64,000 bases of DNA from JAJRPT01 sp965661945. GTDB lineage: Bacteria; Bacteroidota; Ignavibacteria; Kapaibacteriales; UBA2268. The position numbers and the translations under genes were made by a program. The notes beneath the pieces were generated by a model. The model did no database searches and was not told the DNA's origin. It saw only the letters and a program-made list of their open reading frames with translations. Below, piece after piece: positions 44,048 to 52,546 of the stretch. The stretch spans positions 124,001 through 188,000 of the forward strand of contig CBFIFP010000002.1 in NCBI GenBank assembly GCA_965661945.1, written 5' to 3'. Each line of letters opens with the position of its first letter. Positions within the stretch are counted from its first letter, which is position 1.

Positions 44048-46540
44048 ATGTTAAAATTACTTCTATTATTTATTGTTTCAACTAAATTTTCATTAGCGCA
44101 ACTTGTTGTTCCAACTACTTCTCTAATAGATTATGAATATGGATATTATACTTATGATGGTCTTAAAAAGAAAATATTAAAATTATCAGAATCAGAATTT
44201 TTATTTTATGGAAATGAGGGTTCTATACTTAAGACAACTGATGCTGGAATTACTTGGGACCAAAAGTTCAATGGTACTTATGCAAATTTTATCCAGATGG
44301 TCTATTATCATGGTGTTATATATGCAATTACTGACTTTAAGGAAATATTATTTTCAAATGACAAAGGCAACTATTGGAAAATTAAAAAATTAGATTTCGA
44401 TATTACAAGTATATGTGTAATTAATGATGCTATTTTTCTTTCAACTAAAACTGACACATTATTAATTTCTTATGATAAGGGAGATAATTTTTTTTCATTA
44501 AAAACAAATTTTAATGGCATTGATTACTTAACTTCTAATGACAATAACTTAATAATCGGAACTAAAGATAATAAATTTTATTACACTGAATATTTGGCTT
44601 TATCTTGGTATAAAATTGAAACTGCTTTTCCTTCCGATTGGAAATTAGTGAAGAAAAATAATTCAATATTTTTGATAGATAGTTCATCTATAGCAAAGTT
44701 AAATGATGATTTTACGATAGAAACATATAGTATTTTTGATAAAAAAACTAGATTTGATTTTTGTTCTTTCGATTCATATCTAAAAATTATAAAATACCCT
44801 ATACCAGCTTATGATGAAGTGGAGTTTATAATATATCAATTAAATTTAAAATCGACTTCATTAAATATTATTGGAACAATAGATTATCACTCATTTGATG
44901 TAAAAAGCTATCATATTCTTGAATATCAAATTGTTGATGTTGAAAGTATTGGTAATGATTTATTATTTTTAGCAAATGCTAATAGAATTATTAAATATGA
45001 ACAATCAACTAATAGTACTATAGTTTTAAATGACATAACTCATATTTATAATCAACCAAATCAAACTATATTTATTGATTTTGATAATTGGTATAAATTA
45101 TTTACATATAAATCTGGTCTTGGGTTTACTAATAACTCAGGTCTAAAATATGATTTTTCAAATCATATTTCAGCAATAGACTATCATTCAAATTTAGATA
45201 AATATTTTGACATTGATTTATTTGCAAACGAAACATCTTATAGTACTTCTCACATAATTAATAAAAACAATATGCTTTTTTTCAGTGACTATCTTTTTAA
45301 CCCTGAGTTGAAAAAATATTTTAAAGTAAATACTAGTGGAACTGGCAATTGGTCAAAAACCACAGATGGAGGATTAAGTTGGGAAGTGATAAATTCAAAA
45401 GAACTTGGAATTAGAAAATCCATTGAACATTTCAAAGAATCTTTGATTTATATAAGTGGTCATATTAATAAAAATTATATCTTGACTCAAAATTATAAGG
45501 ATACTACTTCTTTTTATTTATTAAAAGAAGACAATTCTGTTGAATTAATTAGTACTTTAGATAAAAGTGAAAGGGTTGAAATTATTTTAGATGAAAAAAA
45601 TGATTTAGTTTGGTGTATAAATACTTTAACAAAACCAATTGAAATTGATAATGAAACAATTAATAAAAAACATATTCAAATACTTTATTCAGATGATTCA
45701 TTAAAAACTTGGGATTTAGTTTTTGAAACCGATAATTTTGTTCAAGTTGAAATAGCTTCTTTGGCTGATGATAGTCCTGTAATTATATATAACTATATTG
45801 ACCAAAGTTCTGATTCTTCTTTGGTTAAATTATTAATTGTAAATACAACTGTAAATGAATTTACTGAACTCAATATATTAAATAATAATTACGATAACAT
45901 TGATTTTTCTTATAATTCAGAACATTATTCTAAAATAAATAAGTATAATAGAATAATAAATTTAGAAAAAGATAAATTTTTTGGAAAATACTCATATATT
46001 GAGAATAATAAATTGGTCAGAGTTGTTGATATGATAAATTTTAAACACTTTGATAATAAAATTGAAATCAATAAACATTTTGAAAATGTAAATTTTGGCT
46101 TTCATTCCGTAAGAAGAATACCAATTATATTTTTAGAAAATGATGAATCTAATTTATATTTTAAAACTTCTTATGATAGAGCTGGCTTTAATATCTACCG
46201 CCCCATCGAACCAGAACGCTTAGAATACTACTCCTCCGTCCAAAAAACAGAAACCCGCAACTACCTCTGGACTTATCCTCCTTACCCGCACCCAACTAAC
46301 GGCATAATAAAAGTAGAAACTTACTGGGATAGCGCCCTGCCATTTACAGAAAAGGACATTGAAATTTATGATTTGACAGGAGTAAAGATTAACACAGAAA
46401 ATACACTATCAGTTCAAAAGGAAAGCAACTGCAACGGAAAAATTATCTGGGATGCCAGCAATTACAAAACCGGCATCTATATTATGAAAATCACCCACGG
46501 AACAGAAACCCGAGTAAGAAAGATTATGGTGGTGGAATAA
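44048..46540 (+). CDS. BNR/Ycf48-like propeller protein with sorting-type C-terminus
   Basis: 830 residues from the ATG at 44048, which is preceded by GGAGAG and begins a signal peptide ending SLAQ; the frame extends upstream over the previous gene but without coding character. The N-terminal ~350 residues hold BNR/Ycf48-like repeats (GNEGSILKTTDAGITWDQ, SNDKGNYWKIKK, KTTDGGLSWEVIN, SDDSLKTWDLV). The last ~110 residues contain YPPYPHPTNG, DIEIYDLTGVKI and TGIYIMKITHG, a T9SS-like sorting domain of the type ending MVVE. The DNA for that last part (about 46190-46540) is clearly more GC-rich than the rest of the gene. Confidence 0.78.
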   Translation: MLKLLLLFIVSTKFSLAQLVVPTTSLIDYEYGYYTYDGLKKKILKLSESEFLFYGNEGSILKTTDAGITWDQKFNGTYANFIQMVYYHGVIYAITDFKEILFSNDKGNYWKIKKLDFDITSICVINDAIFLSTKTDTLLISYDKGDNFFSLKTNFNGIDYLTSNDNNLIIGTKDNKFYYTEYLALSWYKIETAFPSDWKLVKKNNSIFLIDSSSIAKLNDDFTIETYSIFDKKTRFDFCSFDSYLKIIKYPIPAYDEVEFIIYQLNLKSTSLNIIGTIDYHSFDVKSYHILEYQIVDVESIGNDLLFLANANRIIKYEQSTNSTIVLNDITHIYNQPNQTIFIDFDNWYKLFTYKSGLGFTNNSGLKYDFSNHISAIDYHSNLDKYFDIDLFANETSYSTSHIINKNNMLFFSDYLFNPELKKYFKVNTSGTGNWSKTTDGGLSWEVINSKELGIRKSIEHFKESLIYISGHINKNYILTQNYKDTTSFYLLKEDNSVELISTLDKSERVEIILDEKNDLVWCINTLTKPIEIDNETINKKHIQILYSDDSLKTWDLVFETDNFVQVEIASLADDSPVIIYNYIDQSSDSSLVKLLIVNTTVNEFTELNILNNNYDNIDFSYNSEHYSKINKYNRIINLEKDKFFGKYSYIENNKLVRVVDMINFKHFDNKIEINKHFENVNFGFHSVRRIPIIFLENDESNLYFKTSYDRAGFNIYRPIEPERLEYYSSVQKTETRNYLWTYPPYPHPTNGIIKVETYWDSALPFTEKDIEIYDLTGVKINTENTLSVQKESNCNGKIIWDASNYKTGIYIMKITHGTETRVRKIMVVE

Positions 46541-46548
46541 TACAAGAT

Positions 46549-46600
46549 CCTTCGACTACGCTCAGGGTGCTTATTCAAGTTCTTTGAGCGAAGTCGAAAT
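46549..46600. repeat. REP-like palindromic element, copy B
   Basis: A 52-base element eight bases after the preceding stop. Its arms, TTCGACTACGCTCA (46551-46564) and TGAGCGAAGTCGAA, match as an inverted repeat at 13 of 14 positions around a TTATTCAAG-containing centre. Copy A lies 3.6 kb upstream. Similar CTTCGACTxCGCTCA palindromes are common intergenic repeats in many environmental bacteria. Confidence 0.8.
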
Positions 46601-46729
46601 AATAGCAACCTTACGAAGGGTTTAAAAGAATCTTAAGTTTTTTTAAAATAAATTTGCAAATAAAAGATTCAATTGAATTAGTAAAATCTAAAAATAAAAT
46701 TACTAATTTCATTCATTTTCAAAATCCCA

Positions 46730-46761
46730 TTTGACTTTTTTAGAATAAATCCTTAATTTTA
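46730..46761 (+). promoter_or_regulatory. Candidate promoter for the 1,211-residue lipoprotein gene
   Basis: TTTG (46730-46733), 20 bases, then TAATTTTA (46754-46761): the Bacteroidota -33/-7 pattern with only the last base of the -7 box changed, 28 bases before the ATG. Confidence 0.5.
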
Positions 46762-46789
46762 CAAATTATTTAAATTAATATTCTAAAAA

Positions 46790-49700
46790 ATGAAATACAT
46801 TTATTTATTATTAATATTTTTGTTTTTATTTTCTTGTGCTTCGAACAAAGAAAATAATAAGGTTAAAGTATTTACACCATTTGGAAATATAGAAGATGTA
46901 AATGATTCTCTTTCTCAAATCGCACCAACAGAAAGACCAAGTTATTATTATAATGATGAGTTGGCTAAATATCCTTATTTGAGAGAAGTAAAGCACAAAA
47001 AAGAAAATTATAATGTTTTTCCTTCTTCAAAAGTTGCAACAAACGAACTATCACTTTCTATGGTAGATGAAGAATGGAGAAAATATTTAACTTCAAATAT
47101 TGAGTCAATTACATTTATATCAAAAGATAAAGGATTTATAACATTTTCCCATTCTTTTGCAAATGAATTTGCAAAAAAGTTTAATCTTAATATAAAAAGC
47201 GAATCAGGTGGAACAAATATTTATGAATTTACTTTAAACCCTGAAAAAGGATTTGAGTTTGAAACCCTATCATCATTAGAGGCATTAAATACAAGTTTTT
47301 GGGATTCTCACCCTTTTGCTGCTGATACGGTTTTAACCAATGGCGAAAGAGTTACCTTACTCTTGTGGGCTTCTGATAGAGATAGACCTTACTCCAAAGC
47401 AATTGATAAGGACGGAAAAGTGAAATCCACCGGCGGAACAGACTTGTTTTATGCATTTAGGACAGGCGAAAAGTGGAGTGCCGTTAAAAAATTTGATAAA
47501 ATAAATAATGTTTCAAACCAAGCTTCGCCTTTTGTTTATTGTCTTTGTGGCGAGGAATCAACTTTGTTTTATTCTTCTAACGAAGAAGGAGGAGAATCTG
47601 AATTTGATATATTTTACACTCAAATTAAAATCGACTATGAAAAACAAAATATAAATGTTTTAAATAAAGGAAAAAGATTCTTGAAATTTGGAGCAGACTC
47701 ACTTTCTCCTGTAGATTCATTAAGTCAATATGAATTGATAAATTCAAAATACGACGAGAGGTTCCCTTATATTCCTTACCCATACAGCAATGATTTGAAA
47801 TTATACTTTTCTTCAAATAGATTTTCATCAAAATCTAAAATAAATGATACAACCGCACTCGAAGCTAAAGGAAATTATGATATTTATGCATTACCAATTT
47901 CTAATGAAGAGTTCCCATGCGCTCCACCTAAGTTCAGAATAACTTATAATCTAACGGTGCTAAACTCTGCTAACCCAACTGAAGAAATCCCAAATTTAGT
48001 TTTTGATATTGATAATAAGGCAATTCAAATATCCCAAAAAGGAAATAAGTTAGTATATGAATTAGAAGCGGATAAAGAGTATAAAGTTTATTCGGGTAGC
48101 GATTTCTCAGATGATTCTTACGATTGTATGAATTTAGAGGGTGGTGTTTTGGCTGGCTTTACCGCCCCTAAAATTGACGATACAAATATTGAATATGAAC
48201 AAGTAACATCTACACAACTTACAAAACTTCCAATTGATAATAAGAAGTTAATAGTCGGAAAAACTGAATCAAAAATAGAGGAAGATACCATAAGTTTTAA
48301 TGGTTTAGAATTGATTTCAAAAAATGTAATTACTTCTACAATTTTAGCAATAGATGAAAAAAACAACACATATTCAGTTCAAGAGACAGATTCAAGAATG
48401 AAAGCAAAACCCACATCTCTTAATTTACTTTTGGGTCAGACTTTTAATATAAATGAAAATGTAAACATTATAAAAGGTCCTGAAATACCATCTTTATTAA
48501 CGATGAAACAGCAACTTAGCACTAAAGGTATAAACGAAAATACAACTATTTACGATACTGTTTATATCGCTCCAGTTATGAAAGAGCCGTATGACATTAA
48601 TTTGAAAGTTTATGTAATAGATAAATGTACCGGCAAACAGGTGCAAGAACCAATCGCTGAGATAGTAAATTCAAAAGGTGAAAGAAGTTCACAGAAAGTT
48701 GGTAAAAATGGATACATGAATTTCAAGTTGAACTGTGGAGAAACATATCAAATTTTTGGTGGGTCAAATATAAAAACAATGTTTGGTGAAGATTATGATT
48801 TTCCTAAAAGTCAAACTTTTAAATATTTTTCAGCTGCAGACTATAGAATACCTGCTGAAGGGGCAAGAGTGGAATCTGAGAAAACAAAATATGGTGGATT
48901 AAACACAAACGAAATAAACAGTAATGCGATGCTTGTAGATACTGTATATCTTGTTTCTACTCCAGATATTTTATATACAGTTGAGATAAAAAATGCTAAA
49001 AGACCTTCAGAAAAGATCAAAGATCCTGTTTTATTAATTAGAAACGTAACAACTGGTAAAGACTTAAAACTGGAAACTAATAAATTTTCATTTTATCCGA
49101 ATCCGAATCACCAATATAGAGTTTTTGGTGGAAGTAATTATGACGGAATGGAGTGTGAAGATAATAAGAGTTATATCGAAAGAGGATATTACGCACCTAA
49201 GTATGAAAATGGAGTTTATAAATTAGATATTGATTATGATAAAATTGATTTAACCAATTACACAAAAGTAAAAGGCGCAATGGTTGGTTCACTTTTTAGT
49301 AATACAAGTAATTTTACTATAATCGGAAATGAGGAGTGTAAATCAAAAATAATAAATGATTTAGTTTATTTAATACCAGAAGAATACATTAAACCACCTT
49401 GCTCTGTTGAGTTTGTAAATTTTGAAGGTTATCACAGAAATGTTCCCTACTTTCAGACTGGTTTTTGGGAAGTAAATACCGCAGAAAATGTTGAAAATCA
49501 TATAAAAAGATTGGAAGATGGTTTTGATATTACAGATGAGAAAATAACAAGAAATCGCTCTGATTACAAAGTCTCAGGGGAGTTAGTTCTTTACCCAATT
49601 ATACAAAATGATGGTTTTTCCTACTCGATTGCAAATGCAAGATGGATAGAACTTCACCCAAATAATTATTATTGGGGTTGGAGACCGGATTTATATCTTG

Positions 49701-50425
49701 GAGCTTCAAAAGAAAGAATTGCAAAGCGTGAAAAAAGAAAACTTGAATATAAAGAATACGCAAATCAAGTAAGCCAAAATTTAGATATAATGACGAACTC
49801 TATTTTAAATGATGTATTACCTAAGTTTGAAGAAATAAAAAGATTAAATCCAGAAAACACTGGAACAAAGCTCTTGATTGAGATAAAAGCACTGTCTGAC
49901 AAAAGAGGAGTTGAACGAGGCTGGTATATTGGCGAGAATGATATTAACTATACAGCAAGCTATTATGATAGATATGCTGAAAGAATAGTATCGAGAAGCA
50001 TAAATATAGATTCGCCAGAGGCAAATGAAAATAATAAAACTGTTTCTAATAAAGTAAATCTAGGTATAAAAAATAAAGTATTATCTGATTTGCGTGCTTG
50101 GTATGGTTACAAAGAAATAATACAAAGAGTTAGCAATCATGAAAATTTCAAAAAATATGCTGATAACAATAAGGTTTTGACCCCAGAAAATTACACAAAA
50201 GACTTATCAAATTATGATATTGTGATTCTTGCAAATGGTGAAGATATTGATGAATATATTGAAGCACAGATAAAAATGTATGACAAAACAAAACGTAAGC
50301 AAAGTTATTTTGCTTATGACCAAACTCGAAGAGTAGAGGTGATAATTTCAATAGTAAATTATCAAAATGGAAAAGTTATTAAATCAGACTGCTGCGACAA
50401 AGATGCAGAATTTACAAATAAATAA
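46790..50425 (+). CDS. Large PD40-repeat outer-membrane lipoprotein
   Basis: 1,211 residues. The signal peptide ends with the lipobox LFSCAS. Residues ~170-365 have PD40-type repeats (WDSHPFAADT, ERVTLLLWASDRDRPYS, GGTDLFYAFRTGEKWS, LKLYFSSNRFSSKSK), the same kind as in the minus-strand lipoprotein at 40.9-42.8 kb. Three repeated blocks with VFGGSN(Y/I)-like phrases and Cys-containing carboxypeptidase-regulatory-like segments follow (QIFGGSNIK, YRVFGGSNYDGME). The C-terminal ~230 residues may be a divergent OmpA-like domain (LIEIKALSDKRGVERGWYIG, LSDLRAWYGYKEI). A relative of PorE-type T9SS envelope proteins is the best guess. Confidence 0.65.
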   Translation: MKYIYLLLIFLFLFSCASNKENNKVKVFTPFGNIEDVNDSLSQIAPTERPSYYYNDELAKYPYLREVKHKKENYNVFPSSKVATNELSLSMVDEEWRKYLTSNIESITFISKDKGFITFSHSFANEFAKKFNLNIKSESGGTNIYEFTLNPEKGFEFETLSSLEALNTSFWDSHPFAADTVLTNGERVTLLLWASDRDRPYSKAIDKDGKVKSTGGTDLFYAFRTGEKWSAVKKFDKINNVSNQASPFVYCLCGEESTLFYSSNEEGGESEFDIFYTQIKIDYEKQNINVLNKGKRFLKFGADSLSPVDSLSQYELINSKYDERFPYIPYPYSNDLKLYFSSNRFSSKSKINDTTALEAKGNYDIYALPISNEEFPCAPPKFRITYNLTVLNSANPTEEIPNLVFDIDNKAIQISQKGNKLVYELEADKEYKVYSGSDFSDDSYDCMNLEGGVLAGFTAPKIDDTNIEYEQVTSTQLTKLPIDNKKLIVGKTESKIEEDTISFNGLELISKNVITSTILAIDEKNNTYSVQETDSRMKAKPTSLNLLLGQTFNINENVNIIKGPEIPSLLTMKQQLSTKGINENTTIYDTVYIAPVMKEPYDINLKVYVIDKCTGKQVQEPIAEIVNSKGERSSQKVGKNGYMNFKLNCGETYQIFGGSNIKTMFGEDYDFPKSQTFKYFSAADYRIPAEGARVESEKTKYGGLNTNEINSNAMLVDTVYLVSTPDILYTVEIKNAKRPSEKIKDPVLLIRNVTTGKDLKLETNKFSFYPNPNHQYRVFGGSNYDGMECEDNKSYIERGYYAPKYENGVYKLDIDYDKIDLTNYTKVKGAMVGSLFSNTSNFTIIGNEECKSKIINDLVYLIPEEYIKPPCSVEFVNFEGYHRNVPYFQTGFWEVNTAENVENHIKRLEDGFDITDEKITRNRSDYKVSGELVLYPIIQNDGFSYSIANARWIELHPNNYYWGWRPDLYLGASKERIAKREKRKLEYKEYANQVSQNLDIMTNSILNDVLPKFEEIKRLNPENTGTKLLIEIKALSDKRGVERGWYIGENDINYTASYYDRYAERIVSRSINIDSPEANENNKTVSNKVNLGIKNKVLSDLRAWYGYKEIIQRVSNHENFKKYADNNKVLTPENYTKDLSNYDIVILANGEDIDEYIEAQIKMYDKTKRKQSYFAYDQTRRVEVIISIVNYQNGKVIKSDCCDKDAEFTNK

Positions 50426-50549
50426 TGTAAATTTACGGAGTACTAAAAAAGCATTAGATTATACTAGATAATTTGTTCTTTATCTAATTGTTTATTAATT
50501 TTGATTATTATAAATAATTTTTATTTATTAAATATTATATGGGGGAAAT

Positions 50550-51434
50550 ATGAAAAAACATACATTAACTAAAACATTATCGTTTGTAATATTCTTAATG
50601 TCTTTAGGTAACTTAATGGCTAAAGACTTTCAGAATTTTAACGCAAAAGATGGCTTGAATGCTGCAAATACTTTTGCTACAAAAAGTTTAAATTCTCCCT
50701 CGTTGATTGGTATTTGTTCTATTAATTTTAGTAAAAACTTCTATGGAACTTCATATAATTTTAATTTTGATGTTAAAACAGGTAGTTCCAACTGTTGGAT
50801 ATACTACTTTATAGATAAAAATGACAATTCAAAACTATTATATATACCTGTTGTAAAAATTGCAAATAAGTTTATAAATTTTCAAAAATATTGCTCTGAT
50901 TTGGGTTTAGAAAATTTGGCTATTGCCCCTAAAACTATAAATAACTTTGTTGATTCTGATATTTTTACGAAGAATTTTCAGTTAAATGGTAATCTTAATA
51001 ACTTGCAAGGAAAATACATAGGAAGTGAAGTTGATTTTGTAGCTGTTTTTAATAACCAAATTTTTAATTATGGTAAAGTAGGTAAACCAGTATGGGCTAT
51101 TTTTTACAGCAACCAAGATAATGAAGAGAGTTTTGCTTGTTTTGGGAGTGGAGATGACGGAAAAATATTTTGTGAAGAAATTACTCAAAAAAATAACCAG
51201 AAGATGCTAAATATCTCTCGAGCAAATAGAAATAAGGTAATAGTTAAAGCTGACAGTAAATTAAATAATATTAATATAGTAGATAGGATTGGAAAGTCCA
51301 TAGATGTAAACAAAGAATATAATGCAGATAAAAGTATATTTGAAATTGATTTTTCTTCAATAGAAAGTGGAGTATATTTTATTATTGTAAAGGATAAACT
51401 CGAAAAAAGCATCATTAAATATATCGTTGAATAA
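50550..51434 (+). CDS. Small exported protein with reduced T9SS-like C-terminus
   Basis: 294 residues with a signal peptide (about 1-24, ending NLMAK) and a GGGGG ribosome site six bases before the ATG. The middle has no recognised domain. The C-terminus (VKADSKLNNINIVDRIGKSI, ESGVYFIIVKDKLEKSIIK) follows the sorting-domain pattern in shortened form. It ends an accessory stretch; next comes a 347-base gap before the respiratory operon. Confidence 0.6.
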   Translation: MKKHTLTKTLSFVIFLMSLGNLMAKDFQNFNAKDGLNAANTFATKSLNSPSLIGICSINFSKNFYGTSYNFNFDVKTGSSNCWIYYFIDKNDNSKLLYIPVVKIANKFINFQKYCSDLGLENLAIAPKTINNFVDSDIFTKNFQLNGNLNNLQGKYIGSEVDFVAVFNNQIFNYGKVGKPVWAIFYSNQDNEESFACFGSGDDGKIFCEEITQKNNQKMLNISRANRNKVIVKADSKLNNINIVDRIGKSIDVNKEYNADKSIFEIDFSSIESGVYFIIVKDKLEKSIIKYIVE

Positions 51435-51485
51435 ATTTTAATTTTTTATGCAAAATGGTAGGTTATCATAATATAGTTAAGGATT

Positions 51486-51537
51486 AGTGTTAAGAATACT
51501 TCATGATGCTCCATTTTTAGTATATGAAGTATACACT
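51486..51537. repeat. Inverted repeat downstream of the sorting-domain gene
   Basis: ATACTTCAT (51496-51504) pairs perfectly with ATGAAGTAT (51524-51532), and outside it AGTGT (51486-51490) pairs with ACACT (51533-51537) across a five-base bulge. There is no T run, so it is not a standard terminator; an mRNA 3' structure or a mobile-element remnant is possible. Confidence 0.5.
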
Positions 51538-51714
51538 TAAATATAAAAAAAATATTTTTAAAATCATTACTCAACTATATTTTATTACTAATTTGTTTTT
51601 TAATAAGATAGAATAAACATAATAATTAAGACCTTTTTAGTCGTATTATTGTTAGCTAAAAAATTTTAAATTTTCTTTGTTTTATTTAAAAAATCTTTGT
51701 TAATTTTACGAAAT

Positions 51715-51746
51715 TTTAAATTACAAAACAAAAAAAAGTATTTTTG
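51715..51746 (+). promoter_or_regulatory. Candidate promoter of the act-cox operon
   Basis: TTTA (51715-51718), 20 bases, then TATTTTTG (51739-51746), which fits TAnnTTTG. It lies 35 bases before the actA start. Confidence 0.45.
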
Positions 51747-51781
51747 ATTTGTCAAAATTTAGCAAATTAAAAGGTAGATGA

Positions 51782-52354
51782 ATGAATAAAAGAGCCCTAG
51801 ATTATGCTTTGAAGATTAGGTTACCTATAACAGCAATAGTTGTTTTGTGTTCGTTTGCTCTTACTTTTTACATTTCAAGACCAGAAAGAGATGGTCTAGG
51901 TTATCAACCAGAACAACCAATTAACTATTCTCACAAGCTTCACGCAGGAGAAATGAACATCGATTGTCAGTATTGTCATACAGGTGTAGAAAAATCTCGA
52001 CATGCAATGATTCCTCCAGCTGAAACTTGTATGAATTGTCACAAAGTTGTTAAAACGGATAGTCCTGAAATTAAAAAGTTAAGAGATTACTGGGAAAAAG
52101 GTGAGCCAATTCCTTGGAAGAGGATTCACAAAGTACCTGATTATGCATACTTTAACCATAGCGTTCACGTTAATAAAGGAATTGACTGTACTCATTGCCA
52201 TGGTGAAGTTAGAAAAATGGAGAAAGTTGAGCAAGTACATTCTTTCACTATGGGTAATTGTTTAAGTTGCCATAGAGAAGCTCACGAGAGGATGCCTGAG
52301 ATTGCTGAAACAATCAACAAAGGTCCAGAAAATTGTAATGCTTGTCACAGATAA
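51782..52354 (+). CDS. actA: ACIII pentahaem cytochrome c subunit ActA
   Basis: 190 residues: one N-terminal membrane helix (about 15-31) and five CxxCH haem sites (CQYCH, CMNCH, CTHCH, CLSCH, CNACH), the number in ActA of alternative complex III. It passes electrons on the periplasmic side from the iron-sulfur subunit ActB towards the monohaem ActE domain. It is the first gene of a tightly packed operon and has its own promoter candidate upstream. Confidence 0.95.
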   Translation: MNKRALDYALKIRLPITAIVVLCSFALTFYISRPERDGLGYQPEQPINYSHKLHAGEMNIDCQYCHTGVEKSRHAMIPPAETCMNCHKVVKTDSPEIKKLRDYWEKGEPIPWKRIHKVPDYAYFNHSVHVNKGIDCTHCHGEVRKMEKVEQVHSFTMGNCLSCHREAHERMPEIAETINKGPENCNACHR

Positions 52355-52369
52355 AAAAGAAAGATAATT

Positions 52370-52546
52370 ATGAAAGATAATAGAAGAAGTTTCTTTAAAA
52401 CATTGACAGGCGGAATGCTTGTAACGGGTTTGTTTGCTGCAAATCCATTGAAATCTATTTCTAAATCTTTTTCTAAAGATGATGAAAAATTTGAAGTTAA
52501 AATTCACCCTAGTGCAGTTAAAAGAAATGCAAGGAGTGGTAAATGA
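52370..52546 (+). CDS. 58-residue Tat-signal-like small protein in the ACIII operon
   Basis: A small frame between actA and actB that length cut-offs miss. It starts at ATG 52370 and its TGA overlaps the actB ATG as ATGA, so translation is coupled. Residues 4-12 (NRRSFFKTL) form a good twin-arginine motif, followed by a short hydrophobic core (GGMLVTGLFAANPL) and then a charged tail ending VKRNARSGK. There is no Cys. Coupling and codon use like its neighbours argue for a real gene. It could be an exported small subunit or assembly factor. I do not recognise it as a described ACIII subunit. Confidence 0.72.
   Translation: MKDNRRSFFKTLTGGMLVTGLFAANPLKSISKSFSKDDEKFEVKIHPSAVKRNARSGK

Larger units (their letters stand above)
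51435..51781. other. Intergenic region before the respiratory operon
   Basis: 347 AT-rich bases. It holds an imperfect inverted repeat at 51486-51537 and a promoter candidate at 51715-51746; nothing else is recognisable and there is no convincing reading frame. Confidence 0.6.
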
